NCBI GenBank assembly: GCA_021792365.1 | Contig: JAJYUT010000003.1 | Coordinates: 558,001-622,000 of the forward strand | Source of the DNA: Pseudomonadota bacterium | Lineage (GTDB): Bacteria > Pseudomonadota > Alphaproteobacteria > Dongiales > Dongiaceae | DNA length: 64,000 nt | Direction of reading: 5' to 3' | Shown here: positions 8,825 to 17,914 of the stretch, one piece after another | Layout: every line of letters begins with the position of its first letter | How positions within the stretch are numbered: position 1 is the stretch's first letter | Position numbers and translations under genes: made by a program | Notes under the pieces: generated by a model | Told to the model about the DNA's origin: nothing | The model's database searches: none | Seen by the model: only the letters and a program-made list of their open reading frames with translations

Positions 8825-11043
8825 AGCGCCATGGCCGCCTGAACGCGATCGCGGGTAAACGGCAGGTCATAGAGCTTCGCCCCGGTCGCGTTCAGGATGG
8901 CGTTTCTGATCGCCGCGACCGTGGGCCCGTGCGCCGCTTCGCCGGTGCCGAGGAACGGTTGGCCCGGCCGGTCCATGATATGCACTGCGACGTTCTCCGG
9001 CGCGCTCGCGAAGCGGAGGATCGGATAGCTTGCCCAATCGACGCTGGTGATGCGCGTGTCATCGAACGTCGCCTGCTCGTAGAGCGTCCAGCTTGTTGCC
9101 TGGACGATGCCGCCTTCGGTCTGGTTGCGGATACCGTCGGGATTGACGATCTCGCCACTGTCGATGGCGGCGACGGCGCGAACCACGCGCACCCGCCCCG
9201 TGCTGCGGTCGACCTCCACCGTGAGGGCGAGCGCCATGTAGGCCGCGAGGTTCTTGTAGCGCGCAAAGGCGAAGCCGCGCCCCTGGCCGGCCGGCAGGCT
9301 TCCGTCGGCCCAGCCGAAGCGCTCGGCCGCCGTTTCGATCACGGCGCGCGCTCGGGGCTCTTCCATGTGCCTCAAGCGGAACTCGACCGGGTCGACGCGC
9401 GCCTCCAGCGCGAGGTCGTCCATGAAGCTCTCCAGCGCGAAGACGTTGGCATAAGCGCCGAGCGCGCGCAGGGCGGAGACCCGGACCGGCATGTCGGGCA
9501 GGAAGTGCCAGAGCACACGGCGATTCGAGAACGCGTAGAGCGGATTGGCATTGCGATCGCCATTGCCGGACGGCGTGATCCTGAGCTGGGCCGCGGGCGG
9601 CGCGAAGCTTTCGCCCACGTGGCGGGCTGCCAGGAGCGCACCGGCGCCTCCCGGCCGCGTCGAATGCGTGTTGCTCCAGAGATCGTAGTTCCAGTGCGTG
9701 ATCCGGCCGCTCTGGTCGAGCGTGGCCTCGACTTCCGCCAGCATCGCGGGGCCGTAGGGCTCCCACGCATGCTCCTGCTCACGCATCCACTGCACCCGGA
9801 CTGGGCGGCCCGGCACGGCGCGGGCGATGAAAGCCGCATCGGCCGCCGCGTCGTCGGCACCATTGTGGCCGTAGCAGCCCGCGCCCTCCGCATGGATGAC
9901 GTGAACCCGCTCGATCGGCATGCCGAGGAACTCAGCGATCGCCTCGCGATCCGGATAGACGCCTTGCGTGTGCGACCAGATGGTAAGGCCGTCCTCGTTC
10001 ATCAGCGCGACCGCGCAGGAGGGGCCGATCGAACCGTGGATCTGGTAGGGCCGCGTGAAGCGTGCACGGAACACCTGCGCCCCGGAGGGCGGTGTCGGCG
10101 AGCCTTCCTCCGCCACCGTTCCCACCTCGCGCTCCAGGCTGCGCAGCACGGCAGGCAGGTCGGCGCGGTCCGGCAACATCGCGCGCTCCTCCCATTGCGC
10201 GGCCGCCGCGAGCGCGCGCATCGCTTTCACCGCCTGGAACTCTCCTTGCGCCACCACGGCGAGGAAATTGCCGTCGCGCGCCACCGACACGACGCCCGGC
10301 ATCGCCTGAACGGCGCTCGCGTCGACGGAGACCAAGCGCGCGGCCGGGCTCGGCGGACGCACGACGCGCGCATGGAGCATGCCCTCCAGCCGCAGATCGT
10401 GCACATAGGCCTGGCCGCCGGTCACCTTCGCGGGAATGTCGACACGGGAGAGCGACTGGCCCATGACTTTGAAGCTGCCCTGCTGCTTGAGCGGGGCATT
10501 CGGCTGCGCCTCGACATGCAGGTTGATGGCGGAGGCCAGATCGCCGTAGCCGATGCTGCGCCCATCCGGGCCGTGGACGGCCTTGCCTTCCGCCCTGAGC
10601 GTTCCCGCGGACGCACCGATTTGTTGCGCCGCCTGCTCCAACAGGAGCGCCCGCACGTGAGCTGCCGCGTTGCGGATCGCGGTGCCGCTGTTCTGCATCG
10701 ACTGGCTGCCGGCCGTGAAGCCTTCATCGGGCGTGCGGGCGGTATCGGCTGTCACCAGATGGATCTCATCCGGCGTCACCTCCAGCTCCTCCGCCGCAAC
10801 CTGGATCAAGGCGGTCTTGATGCCCTGGCCTAGTTCGGCCTTGCCGGTGAACACCGTGATCTCGCCGCTCGCGTCGACCCGGATCCAGGAATCCAGGAAC
10901 GGCGCGTCATCGAGGCTGCCCGGCAGCGCCACGCCGGCTTCCTGCGCCGGCACGTGCCGGGCGATGGCGAAGCTGACCACGAGGGCGCCTGCGCCCACGA
11001 ACAGGCTGCGGCGCGTGAGAGCGGAGCGATCGACGTTCGTCAT
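8821..11043 (-). CDS. Molybdenum hydroxylase large subunit, Tat-exported (copy 1)
   Basis: 740 residues of the xanthine oxidase/isoquinoline 1-oxidoreductase/aldehyde dehydrogenase family that binds molybdopterin cytosine dinucleotide. An N-terminal Tat signal is clear (TRRSLFVGAG, Arg11-Arg12), so it works in the periplasm. Cofactor motifs are GAGCYGHNGADD and, near the end, the catalytic Glu in GTGEAAHGPT. The GCYGHNGADD form recalls NicB-type nicotinate dehydrogenases and related cytochrome-coupled enzymes. Start ATG 11043 overlaps the small-subunit stop (TGATG) and has GGAGG upstream. It is last in the operon cytochrome c, small subunit, large subunit. Substrate unknown. Confidence 0.88.
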   Translation of the reverse strand: MTNVDRSALTRRSLFVGAGALVVSFAIARHVPAQEAGVALPGSLDDAPFLDSWIRVDASGEITVFTGKAELGQGIKTALIQVAAEELEVTPDEIHLVTADTARTPDEGFTAGSQSMQNSGTAIRNAAAHVRALLLEQAAQQIGASAGTLRAEGKAVHGPDGRSIGYGDLASAINLHVEAQPNAPLKQQGSFKVMGQSLSRVDIPAKVTGGQAYVHDLRLEGMLHARVVRPPSPAARLVSVDASAVQAMPGVVSVARDGNFLAVVAQGEFQAVKAMRALAAAAQWEERAMLPDRADLPAVLRSLEREVGTVAEEGSPTPPSGAQVFRARFTRPYQIHGSIGPSCAVALMNEDGLTIWSHTQGVYPDREAIAEFLGMPIERVHVIHAEGAGCYGHNGADDAAADAAFIARAVPGRPVRVQWMREQEHAWEPYGPAMLAEVEATLDQSGRITHWNYDLWSNTHSTRPGGAGALLAARHVGESFAPPAAQLRITPSGNGDRNANPLYAFSNRRVLWHFLPDMPVRVSALRALGAYANVFALESFMDDLALEARVDPVEFRLRHMEEPRARAVIETAAERFGWADGSLPAGQGRGFAFARYKNLAAYMALALTVEVDRSTGRVRVVRAVAAIDSGEIVNPDGIRNQTEGGIVQATSWTLYEQATFDDTRITSVDWASYPILRFASAPENVAVHIMDRPGQPFLGTGEAAHGPTVAAIRNAILNATGAKLYDLPFTRDRVQAAMAL

Positions 11044-11537
11044 CAGCCGGCCTCCTTCTCGGTCGAGGCGCTTGCCTGCTGCATCAGCTCCTTCGCCCGG
11101 TGGATTGCGCGCAGGATCCGCATATGCGTGCCGCAGCGGCACAGGTTGAAATCCAATGCCTGCCGGATCTCCCGCTCATCGGCGCTGGGGTTCTCCTGCA
11201 GCAGCGCTTGGGCGCGCATCATGATTCCCGGGATGCAGTAGCCGCATTGGGCGGCCTGCTCCTCGATGAAGGCGCGCTGCATCGGGCCGGGATTGTCGAT
11301 CGTGCCGAGCCCCTCCGCCGTCGTGACCGCGCGCCCCTCCAGGAGGAGGATGGGCGTGATGCAGGACAAGGCGGCCTTGCCATCCACCATGACCGTGCAG
11401 GAGCCGCATTGCCCCAGGCCGCACCCGAACTTGGCGCCGTTCAGCGCCAGCTCGTTGCGCAGCACATAGAGCAGCGGCGTCTCCGGATCGGAGTCGATCT
11501 CGTGGCTGGTGCCGTTCACATTGAATCTGATGGCCAT
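11043..11537 (-). CDS. Molybdenum hydroxylase [2Fe-2S] small subunit (copy 1)
   Basis: 164 residues. The first cluster is held by C39, C44, C47 and C59 in a plant-ferredoxin-like domain; the second by C98, C101, C133 and C135 in the four-helix domain. It carries electrons from the molybdenum site in the large subunit to an outside acceptor, here most likely the triheme cytochrome encoded just upstream. It has no signal peptide and should be co-exported with the Tat-bearing large subunit. Start ATG 11537 follows GAGGGA and lies 2 bases after the cytochrome stop. Confidence 0.92.
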   Translation of the reverse strand: MAIRFNVNGTSHEIDSDPETPLLYVLRNELALNGAKFGCGLGQCGSCTVMVDGKAALSCITPILLLEGRAVTTAEGLGTIDNPGPMQRAFIEEQAAQCGYCIPGIMMRAQALLQENPSADEREIRQALDFNLCRCGTHMRILRAIHRAKELMQQASASTEKEAG

Positions 11538-11539
11538 GA

Positions 11540-12928
11540 TCAATCCCTCGCGCCGACATTGGCGGGCGACCGCTCGATGCCGTCCGTCGGCAAGACACGC
11601 ACGTAATTCTCGCCGGTGCGGGTTCTGCGCACGAGCTCCGGCAATCCGCTCCAGGCGGGCGCATTCGTGAAGCGCTCCCGCATGTGCTCCAGCAGCGCCA
11701 CCATCTCCTCATCCGACAGCACGCTGCCGAAGGCCGGCATGACGGAACTCGCCTCGCCATCCGCCGGCGGCAGGCCGAACAGCGTCACGTTGACGATGTT
11801 CTGCGGGTTCGGTGCATTCACCGCCGTGCTCAGCGACAGGGGCAACCCGCCGAATGGCTGCGGGCGTGCGCCGTCGTGGCAGGAGGCGCAAGCGGCGGCG
11901 TAGATTGCCGCACCGCGGCCTTGCACCGGCGTTTCGGGTGAAGCCTGACTGTCCGCTGCCGCCACCTGGGAGTCGTCGACCGGCGCAAAAACGGCGCGCA
12001 ACTCCTCGCCCCGCGCGCGACGCTCCGCGCCTGGCTCGCCCATGACGCTCTTAACGTATTGAGCGATGGCGGCGATATCCTGGTCCGGCAAGCCGGCCAG
12101 ATTGCCCGTCACCTCGGCCATCGGGCCGCGCGAGACGCCGTGAAGCTGATGCCACCCGTGGCGCAGATAGAAGGCGAGGTCATCCACCTCCCACGGAACG
12201 GGCGCGGGGGATTCGCGATTGATCGCATAGGCGGTCCAGCCCTCCGCCTCGCCGCCGCCATAGTGATGATCCGCGTCCAGCGCGCCGAGAGCATTGCGCG
12301 GGGTGTGACAGGACCCGCAATGGCCAAGCCCCTCCGCCAGATAGGCGCCGCGGTTCCATGCCTCGTCTTGCCCGGGATCGGGCTCAAAGGGGCCTTCCTC
12401 GAAATAGAGGAGCTTCCAGCCGGCGATCGCGACGCGGATGTTGAACGGGAATCGCAGCTCGTTTTCGGGCAGCGTGGCGCGGACCGGCGGTCGGGTCATC
12501 AGATAGGCATAGAGCGCGCGGTTGTCCTCGTCCGACACGCGGGTGAAGTGATCATAGGGGAACACGGGATAAAGGTGCCGCCCGTCCCGGTGAACGCCTC
12601 GCCGCATGCTGCGGATGAAGGCTTCTTCGCTCCAGCTTCCGATCCCGGTCTCCTCGTCTGGCGTGATGTTGGTTGAATAGATCGTGCCGAACGGCGTCGG
12701 CAAAGGCAGGCCGCCAGCGAAAGATTGGCCGCCCGGAACCGTGTGGCAGGCGATGCAATTGCCGACGGCGGCCAGTTGCGCGCCCCTCTGGACCAGAGGC
12801 TGATCGAAACCGGCGGGATCAGGACGAGCGATGCGCTCGATATCCGGTTGCCACGCCAGGATAAGGAATCCGGCGCAGACCGCTACGAGAATGAGTCCCA
12901 GACCAAGGAGGATGTAGCGAAGCCGCAT
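11540..12928 (-). CDS. Membrane-anchored triheme cytochrome c
   Basis: 462 residues with one N-terminal membrane segment (about 5-26) and three CXXCH heme sites: C58-H62 (CIACH), C204-H208 (CGSCH) and C347-H351 (CASCH). This matches the three-heme cytochrome subunit or domain of periplasmic alcohol, aldehyde and nicotinate dehydrogenases, which passes electrons to ubiquinone or terminal oxidases. It is first in the operon with the copy 1 molybdenum hydroxylase, which it probably serves. The long spacer between hemes 2 and 3 is Ala/Gln/Ser-rich near residue 325. Confidence 0.92.
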   Translation of the reverse strand: MRLRYILLGLGLILVAVCAGFLILAWQPDIERIARPDPAGFDQPLVQRGAQLAAVGNCIACHTVPGGQSFAGGLPLPTPFGTIYSTNITPDEETGIGSWSEEAFIRSMRRGVHRDGRHLYPVFPYDHFTRVSDEDNRALYAYLMTRPPVRATLPENELRFPFNIRVAIAGWKLLYFEEGPFEPDPGQDEAWNRGAYLAEGLGHCGSCHTPRNALGALDADHHYGGGEAEGWTAYAINRESPAPVPWEVDDLAFYLRHGWHQLHGVSRGPMAEVTGNLAGLPDQDIAAIAQYVKSVMGEPGAERRARGEELRAVFAPVDDSQVAAADSQASPETPVQGRGAAIYAAACASCHDGARPQPFGGLPLSLSTAVNAPNPQNIVNVTLFGLPPADGEASSVMPAFGSVLSDEEMVALLEHMRERFTNAPAWSGLPELVRRTRTGENYVRVLPTDGIERSPANVGARD

Positions 12929-13012
12929 GTGTCAGCACCCAGCACACCAACACGGCATCTGATGATTTGTTCGCGGAAAACAGCATGGGTCCGATTGACG
13001 GAGCGGAATAGC

Positions 13013-13049
13013 GCCTCCCCGCCCCGCATATCGCGGGACAGGGAGGCGG
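13013..13049 (-). terminator. Nested hairpin between the two molybdenum hydroxylase operons
   Basis: CGCCTCCC (13013-13020) pairs with GGGAGGCG (13042-13049), and CCGC/GCGG inside can extend the stem. It begins 7 bases after the stop of the copy 2 large subunit, on the minus strand, so it probably ends that operon. The following tract (CTATTCC) is not a clear U-run, so intrinsic termination is uncertain. Confidence 0.5.
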
Positions 13050-13055
13050 AACGCG

Positions 13056-15359
13056 TTATGCCAATTGGTCGCGGATCGGCAGGCGCCGGATGCGCTTGCG
13101 GGTGGCCGCGAAGATCGCGTTGGTGAGCGCCGGCGCGACCGGCGGCACGCCGGGCTCTCCGACGCCGCCCAATGGCAGGCTGTAGTCGCTCGCCGGCATC
13201 AGGTGGACGTTGATCTCCTTCGGCGCGGCGTCGATGCGGGTGACCTCGAAAGTGTCGAAGTTGGTCTGCTCCGCCCGGCCGTTCTTGAACGTGATCTCGC
13301 CGAGGGTGGCGAGACTGACGCCCATCACGACCGCGCCCTCCATCTGCGAGCGGATGCGATCGGGATTGATCTGCGGCCCGCAATCGATTGCGATGTCGAC
13401 GCGCGGGATGGTAAGCGCGCCGCCCTCGCCGACTTGCACCTCCACCGCCGCCGCGACGTAGCTCACGAAGCTGCGATGGCCGGCGATGCCGAGGCCGCTT
13501 CCCTGCGGCAGAGTGCGGCCCCATCCAATGCCTTCCGCCGCGGTCTGGATCACGCCGCGCAGCCGCCCGGTATCGAGCAGGTAGACGGAAGGATCCTCGC
13601 CGTAGTTCCACTTGACCGACAGGTTGCGCAAATCGACCTGGCGGGCAGGGCCGATCAACTCCAGGAGGTAATCCTTCTGATCGCGGCCGGCCGCAGCCGC
13701 CAGCTCTGCCGCAAAGGACTGGATCGCGAAGGCGTGCGGGACGTTGTAGACCGAGCGGAACCAGCCGATGCGGGTATGCGCCGCCGCCTCCGGATTCTCG
13801 ATCCGCACATTCGGGATGTCGAACGGCACGTCCACCAGACCCATGCCCATTTCCCAATCCGCCTCGTGCTTCGGATCGGGCGCGAAGATCGACATGATGG
13901 TCGGCGCCGCGCTGCGATGCAGCCAGGCAACCGGCTTGCCTGAGTCATCCAGCGCCGCCTCGATCCGTTCCATCGACACGGCATGGAAGTAGTCGTTGAC
14001 GAGATCGTCCTCGCGAGTCCAGGTCACCTTGACCGGCGTGCCGCCCATCGCCTGCGACAACAATCCGGCCTCGACCACGTAATCCGGTTTGGACTTGCGG
14101 CCGAACCCGCCGCCGAGCAGCGTGACATTGACGGTCACGTTCTCGACCGGGATGCCCAGGCGCTGCGCAAGATGGTCGCGCGTGGCCTGCGGCGACTGCA
14201 CGCAAGACCAGGCTTCGCATTTACCATCGGCGACCCGGACCAGGGCCGCCGGCGGCTCCATGGTGGCGTGCGCGAGATACGGGATATAGTACTCCGCCTC
14301 GATGCGCTTCGCCGCACCGGCGAAGGCCTTGTCCGCATCGCCTTCCTCGCGGACAACCGCGCCAGGCTTGCGCACGGCGGCCTCGAGCGTCGCCTTGTAT
14401 TCCTCCGACGAATAGGACGCGTTCGGCCCGTCGTCCCACTCGATCTTCAGCGCCTCGCGCCCCTTCATCGCGGCCCAGGTGTTGGTCGCCACCACGGCGA
14501 TGCCGCCGAGCGGCAGGAAAACCGCGGGTGCCGGCGTCGGATCGATGGCGATGACCTTCAGCACGCCCGGCACCTTGAGCGCCTCGGCATCGTCGTAAGA
14601 CTTGACCGTGCCGCCGAAGACCGGCGGACGCGCGATGACGGCATGGACCATGCCGTCGAGCTTGGCATCGATGCCGTATTGCGCCCTGCCGGTGCTGATA
14701 TCGAGGCCGTCGATGAGCGGCGTCTCGCCCTTGCCGATGTAGTGGAATTTTGCGGGGTCCTTGAGCTTCAGGCTCTCGCGCGACGGCACCGGCAGATCGG
14801 CCGCCGCCTTCGCCACCTCGCCAAAGCCGAGGCGGCGGTTGGAGGTCGTGTGCACGATCTCGTGGTTGTTGGCTTCGACCTCCGCGACCGGCACACCCCA
14901 TTGGTTGGCAGCCGCCTGCTCCAGCATCTGGCGCGCTGCGGCGCCCATGCGGCGGAGCGTCATGAAGTGATGACGCATGCTGCGCGAGCCATCGGTGTCC
15001 TGATTGCCGAAGCGCGGCTCATCGCCGGGCGCCTGGGCGACCTTGACCCGGGACCAATCGGCCTCGAGCTCGTCGGCCACGACGAGCGGCCAGCTGGTGC
15101 GCACGCCCTGCCCCATCTCGGACCGATGGCAGAGGACGGTGACGGTGCCGTCCTCGCCAATGGCGATGAAGATCTTCGGATCCTCACGTAGGCCGTTCGC
15201 CATGCCCTCGCCGGCATATTTCTCCGCCTCCTGCGCGCGCGCGGGAAGGCCGACGCTGAGGATAAGGCTGCCCGCCGCGATCCCGGTCAGGAAAGCACGG
15301 CGGCTCACATTGGCGATCGGGGCGCCAAACATGCGGCCAAGATTCTGATCGTGTTTCAT
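13056..15359 (-). CDS. Isoquinoline 1-oxidoreductase-like molybdenum hydroxylase large subunit, Tat-exported (copy 2)
   Basis: 767 residues. A Tat signal is present ([10 protein letters not shown], Arg20-Arg21) with cleavage likely after ARA near residue 42. The molybdopterin motif is [13 protein letters not shown] and the catalytic Glu lies in [14 protein letters not shown], typical of the IorB branch. It should hydroxylate an N-heterocycle or aldehyde in the periplasm. Start ATG 15359 overlaps the small-subunit stop (ATGA). It is only distantly similar to the large subunit at 8821-11043, so the two operons are probably not a recent duplication. No cytochrome gene belongs to this operon. Confidence 0.9.
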   Translation of the reverse strand: MKHDQNLGRMFGAPIANVSRRAFLTGIAAGSLILSVGLPARAQEAEKYAGEGMANGLREDPKIFIAIGEDGTVTVLCHRSEMGQGVRTSWPLVVADELEADWSRVKVAQAPGDEPRFGNQDTDGSRSMRHHFMTLRRMGAAARQMLEQAAANQWGVPVAEVEANNHEIVHTTSNRRLGFGEVAKAAADLPVPSRESLKLKDPAKFHYIGKGETPLIDGLDISTGRAQYGIDAKLDGMVHAVIARPPVFGGTVKSYDDAEALKVPGVLKVIAIDPTPAPAVFLPLGGIAVVATNTWAAMKGREALKIEWDDGPNASYSSEEYKATLEAAVRKPGAVVREEGDADKAFAGAAKRIEAEYYIPYLAHATMEPPAALVRVADGKCEAWSCVQSPQATRDHLAQRLGIPVENVTVNVTLLGGGFGRKSKPDYVVEAGLLSQAMGGTPVKVTWTREDDLVNDYFHAVSMERIEAALDDSGKPVAWLHRSAAPTIMSIFAPDPKHEADWEMGMGLVDVPFDIPNVRIENPEAAAHTRIGWFRSVYNVPHAFAIQSFAAELAAAAGRDQKDYLLELIGPARQVDLRNLSVKWNYGEDPSVYLLDTGRLRGVIQTAAEGIGWGRTLPQGSGLGIAGHRSFVSYVAAAVEVQVGEGGALTIPRVDIAIDCGPQINPDRIRSQMEGAVVMGVSLATLGEITFKNGRAEQTNFDTFEVTRIDAAPKEINVHLMPASDYSLPLGGVGEPGVPPVAPALTNAIFAATRKRIRRLPIRDQLA

Positions 15360-15823
15360 TGCGCACCTGCCATTTTCGTAGCGGCCTGCTTGATCGCGGC
15401 GCGGATGCGGGGATAGGTACCGCAGCGGCAAATGTTGCCGCTCATCGCGGCGTCGATATCCGCGTCGGTCGGGTTCGGCGTATCTTTCAGCAGCGAGGCG
15501 GCCTGCATGATCTGCCCGCCCTGGCAATAGCCGCATTGCGGCACATTGGCCTCGCGCCAGGCGGCCTGCACCGGATGGTTGCCGTCGGGCGACAGGCCCT
15601 CGATGGTCGTGACGGTGGTGCCGACCGCGTCGGAGACGAAGGTCTGACACGACCGCACCGCCGTCCCGTCGAGGTGCACGGTGCAGGCCCCGCACAGCGC
15701 CTGCCCGCAGCCAAACTTGGTGCCCGTCATGCCGAGCACGTCGCGCAGTACCCAGAGCAGCGGCATCTCGCCATCGACATCGACGGTGTGGTCCGCTCCA
15801 TTGACATTGAGTGTGTAGGCCAT
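15356..15823 (-). CDS. Isoquinoline 1-oxidoreductase-like [2Fe-2S] small subunit (copy 2)
   Basis: 155 residues with two [2Fe-2S] sites: C39, C44, C47 and C59 in the ferredoxin-like domain; C97, C100, C132 and C134 in the helical domain. Start ATG 15823 was chosen over an earlier in-frame codon because GGAGGGATC directly precedes it. It is the first gene of the operon and is translationally coupled to the Tat-exported large subunit (ATGA overlap). Electron transfer partner is not encoded next to it; the cytochrome 2.4 kb downstream could serve both operons, which is inference. Confidence 0.92.
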   Translation of the reverse strand: MAYTLNVNGADHTVDVDGEMPLLWVLRDVLGMTGTKFGCGQALCGACTVHLDGTAVRSCQTFVSDAVGTTVTTIEGLSPDGNHPVQAAWREANVPQCGYCQGGQIMQAASLLKDTPNPTDADIDAAMSGNICRCGTYPRIRAAIKQAATKMAGAQ

Positions 15824-15980
15824 GATCCCTCCAGACTGGTTCACTTGCGGCTAGCAGATCAGGCCGTCGCGCCGTGACGTGACGCGGCGCAGCGGCTGGG
15901 AAACAAGGTAAGCTTTCAACCGCTGGCACAATCGCGCGGTCGAGTCACTGAGACTTTGGAACTAGGAATGCGAGGTGTCG

Positions 15981-16003
15981 AAAAACCGCACGCTGACCGT
16001 GCG
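15981..16003 (-). terminator. Rho-independent terminator after the ubiA/methyltransferase operon
   Basis: On the minus strand CGCACG (16003-15998), a 5-base loop, CGTGCG, then GTTTTT (ending at 15981): a short GC-rich stem with a U-run. It lies about 117 bases beyond the methyltransferase stop and upstream of the copy 2 hydroxylase operon, so it would insulate the two. Confidence 0.65.
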
Positions 16004-16046
16004 TATTCGCTCGTACGAAACGCAAGATCGGCGAAGCTTCATTGTA

Positions 16047-16074
16047 GCGCTTTTCCTTCGCGTCCGAAAAGCGC
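16047..16074 (-). terminator. Inverted repeat downstream of the methyltransferase gene
   Basis: GCGCTTTTC (16047-16055) and GAAAAGCGC (16066-16074) form a perfect 9-bp stem with a 10-base loop, 46 bases after the methyltransferase stop. No U-run follows on the minus strand. It may assist the terminator at 15981-16003 or be a protein site. The 296-base gap 15824-16119 otherwise shows nothing recognisable beyond these two hairpins. Confidence 0.4.
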
Positions 16075-16119
16075 GTGATGGATGACGCGCCCAAATCGCG
16101 ACAATGGATCACGGGCGGC

Positions 16120-16779
16120 TCACGGCATGAGGCGCCAGACGATGGTCTCGCGCGTTGTCCTGTCTTCCAGCTCCAGGCTGGTCGGCACCTGGTAGCGGGC
16201 GAGTTCCAGCAGGCCGGATTCCGGGAGATAGGCGCGGCCGGGATCACCCATCAGGATGGCGACCCCGCGCCCGGCGAGCATGCGGAACCAGGCGATGACC
16301 CGCTCCGCCATCGGCCGCTCGTAGCAGACGTCTCCTGCGAGCACGACGTCCCAACGCGGCGCGCTGCCGACTAAGTCCTCCCGCACCAGGTCGATGGCCA
16401 CATTGTTGGTGCGGGCATTGAGCGCGATGGCGGCGAGGGCGAAATCGTCGATCTCCGCCGCCTGGACCTTTGCCGCGCCGGCCTTCGCCGCGCCGATGGC
16501 GGAAAGGCCGCTGCCCGCTGCGAAATCCAGCACGGTCTTGCCTTTCACCCACTCGGGATGATCCATCAGGAAGCGGGTCAGCGCCTGCCCGCCCGCCCAG
16601 GCGAAGGCCCAATAGGGTGGGGGCAGGTTGATCGCGGCCAGCGTTGCTTCGGTCGCCTCCCAGATCGGCGTGATCTCGGTTGCGAGGTGGAGCCTGAGTT
16701 CCGGTGTGAGCGGCGGGGCCGCGATCGCTGTCTGTGCCTGGATGAAGGCGATGGGATCGGCCGTGGGTGATCCGGTCAC
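16120..16779 (-). CDS. SAM-dependent methyltransferase, EtfB lysine methyltransferase type
   Basis: 219 residues of a class I methyltransferase. SAM motif I is VLDFAAGSG (about 83-91) with an acidic residue after strand 2 (AEIDDFALAA). GDVCYE and MGDPGRAYLP are the marks of the bacterial and mitochondrial ETF-beta lysine methyltransferase group, which modifies the electron-transfer flavoprotein. Start is the GTG at 16779, overlapping the ubiA stop by 4 bases (GTGA), so it is translated with ubiA. PrmA-like targets are an alternative. Confidence 0.82.
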   Translation of the reverse strand: MTGSPTADPIAFIQAQTAIAAPPLTPELRLHLATEITPIWEATEATLAAINLPPPYWAFAWAGGQALTRFLMDHPEWVKGKTVLDFAAGSGLSAIGAAKAGAAKVQAAEIDDFALAAIALNARTNNVAIDLVREDLVGSAPRWDVVLAGDVCYERPMAERVIAWFRMLAGRGVAILMGDPGRAYLPESGLLELARYQVPTSLELEDRTTRETIVWRLMP

Positions 16780-17687
16780 GACCAGAGCCGCCCGAGCACG
16801 ATGCCGGCAAGCAGGATCCATCCGATGAAGCGGTTGCTGCGGAACTTGGCGAGGCAGTCCTTGGGATCGTCGAGAGCGACGGTCTCCAGCTGCCATCTGA
16901 GATGCAGCGCCACGCCAAGCAGGACGATGTAATAGATCCAGGACAGGCCGGCCAGCGCGCCGGAAGCGACCAGTAGCGCCAGCATCGCGGCGTCGAAGCG
17001 GAGCAGCCACGCCTTGGTGTCCTTGCCGAGCTTCAGCGCCGTCGATTTGACGCCGATCAGTGCATCGTCGTCCTTGTCCTGGTGGGCGTAGATGGTGTCG
17101 TAGCTCAGGGTCCAGAAGAAGCCCGCGGCGTAGAGCAGAACGGCGGGCCAGGCCACCTCGTCCCGCACCGCCGCCCAGCCCATCAGCGCGCCCCAGTTAA
17201 ACGTGAGGCCGAGAAAGGCCTGCGGCCACCAGGTTATGCGCTTCATGAAGGGATAGACCGCCACCAGGATCAGCGACGCCACGCCGAGCCAGATTGCCGT
17301 CGCCGACAATTGCAGCAGGATGACAAGGCCGATGGCTAGCTGCAGCCCGAGGAACGCGAAGGCCTGCGTCAGGCTGAGGCGGCCGCTGGCGAGCGGCCTG
17401 GTCGCGGTGCGCGCGACCTGCGCATCGATGTCGCGGTCGACGATGTCGTTGACAGTGCAGCCCGCCCCGCGCATCACCAGCGCGCCGATGCCGAACAGGA
17501 TTATCACCCATAAATCCGGCCATTGTCCGGGCGCCGCCGCCAGCGCGATGGACCACCAGCAGGGGAACAGCAGCAGCCAGGTGCCGATCGGCCGGTCGAG
17601 CCGCGCCAGCCGCGCATAGGGCCGCAATTCGGCCGGCACATGCCGGTCGATCCAGTCCCCCACTTGAATGTCGGCGGCGCTGCTCAT
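16776..17687 (-). CDS. ubiA: 4-hydroxybenzoate polyprenyltransferase UbiA
   Basis: 303 residues, about eight to nine membrane helices. Both Asp-rich Mg2+/diphosphate motifs are intact: NDIVDRDID and DTIYAHQDKDDD. It attaches the polyprenyl tail to 4-hydroxybenzoate in ubiquinone synthesis at the inner membrane. Start ATG 17687 (MSSAADIQ) is preferred over an upstream in-frame codon that precedes a non-conserved stretch. The downstream methyltransferase overlaps its stop. Confidence 0.95.
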   Translation of the reverse strand: MSSAADIQVGDWIDRHVPAELRPYARLARLDRPIGTWLLLFPCWWSIALAAAPGQWPDLWVIILFGIGALVMRGAGCTVNDIVDRDIDAQVARTATRPLASGRLSLTQAFAFLGLQLAIGLVILLQLSATAIWLGVASLILVAVYPFMKRITWWPQAFLGLTFNWGALMGWAAVRDEVAWPAVLLYAAGFFWTLSYDTIYAHQDKDDDALIGVKSTALKLGKDTKAWLLRFDAAMLALLVASGALAGLSWIYYIVLLGVALHLRWQLETVALDDPKDCLAKFRSNRFIGWILLAGIVLGRLWS

Positions 17688-17699
17688 ATTGGTGGCGAT

Positions 17700-17725
17700 A
17701 AGGTCGTTACGGGGACAAGGTCGTT
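17700..17725 (+). repeat. 9-bp direct repeat in the ubiA-rsmE intergenic region
   Basis: AAGGTCGTT occurs at 17700-17708 and 17717-17725, separated by ACGGGGAC. With the two palindromic elements that follow, it makes this divergent 227-base gap (17688-17914) look like an accumulation of small repeats more than a plain promoter region. Confidence 0.5.
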
Positions 17726-17775
17726 GATGCAAGGGTCGGTGTCAATTTTCTCAACGGGCTGCAGTTGCCAGACTC

Positions 17776-17822
17776 CGTCATCCCAAGGCTTGGCCCCGGT
17801 GGGACCAACTTGGGGATCCACG
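17776..17822 (+). repeat. Palindromic repeat element, long form (REP-like)
   Basis: The element begins CGTCATCCCAAGG and ends CTTGGGGATCCACG. Outer arms ATCCCAAG and CTTGGGGAT pair with one bulge, and inner TTGG/CCAA and CCC/GGG extend the stem. Its CGTCAT...ATCCACG ends match those of the elements at 17861 and 33645 and, from memory, the abundant palindromic repeats of Bradyrhizobium and relatives. Confidence 0.65.
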
Positions 17823-17860
17823 AGTTTGCTTGCCAGTGCGGGGTCTTGCATCGGGAAACG

Positions 17861-17892
17861 CGTGGATGGCAAGGCCAAGCCTTGCCATGACG
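17861..17892 (-). repeat. Palindromic repeat element, short form (REP-like)
   Basis: Read on the minus strand it starts CGTCATGGCAAGGC, has loop TTG, and ends GCCTTGCCATCCACG. The arms GGCAAGGC/GCCTTGCC are perfectly paired. It is inverted relative to the long form 38 bases away, so the two make a larger inverted pair in front of rsmE. Confidence 0.65.
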
Positions 17893-17914
17893 ACAGTGGC
17901 GTTGTGCGGCGGTC

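Noticed and set aside
8929-10833. 634-codon open frame opposite the copy 1 molybdenum hydroxylase large subunit
   Set aside because: Arg/His-rich composition without motifs. It exists because stops are rare opposite high-GC genes; the minus-strand frame has clear domains and operon context.
15945-16247. 100-codon minus-strand frame in the gap after the methyltransferase gene
   Set aside because: Overlaps the methyltransferase 3' end in another frame and spans the hairpins; no ribosome site and no resemblance to known proteins.
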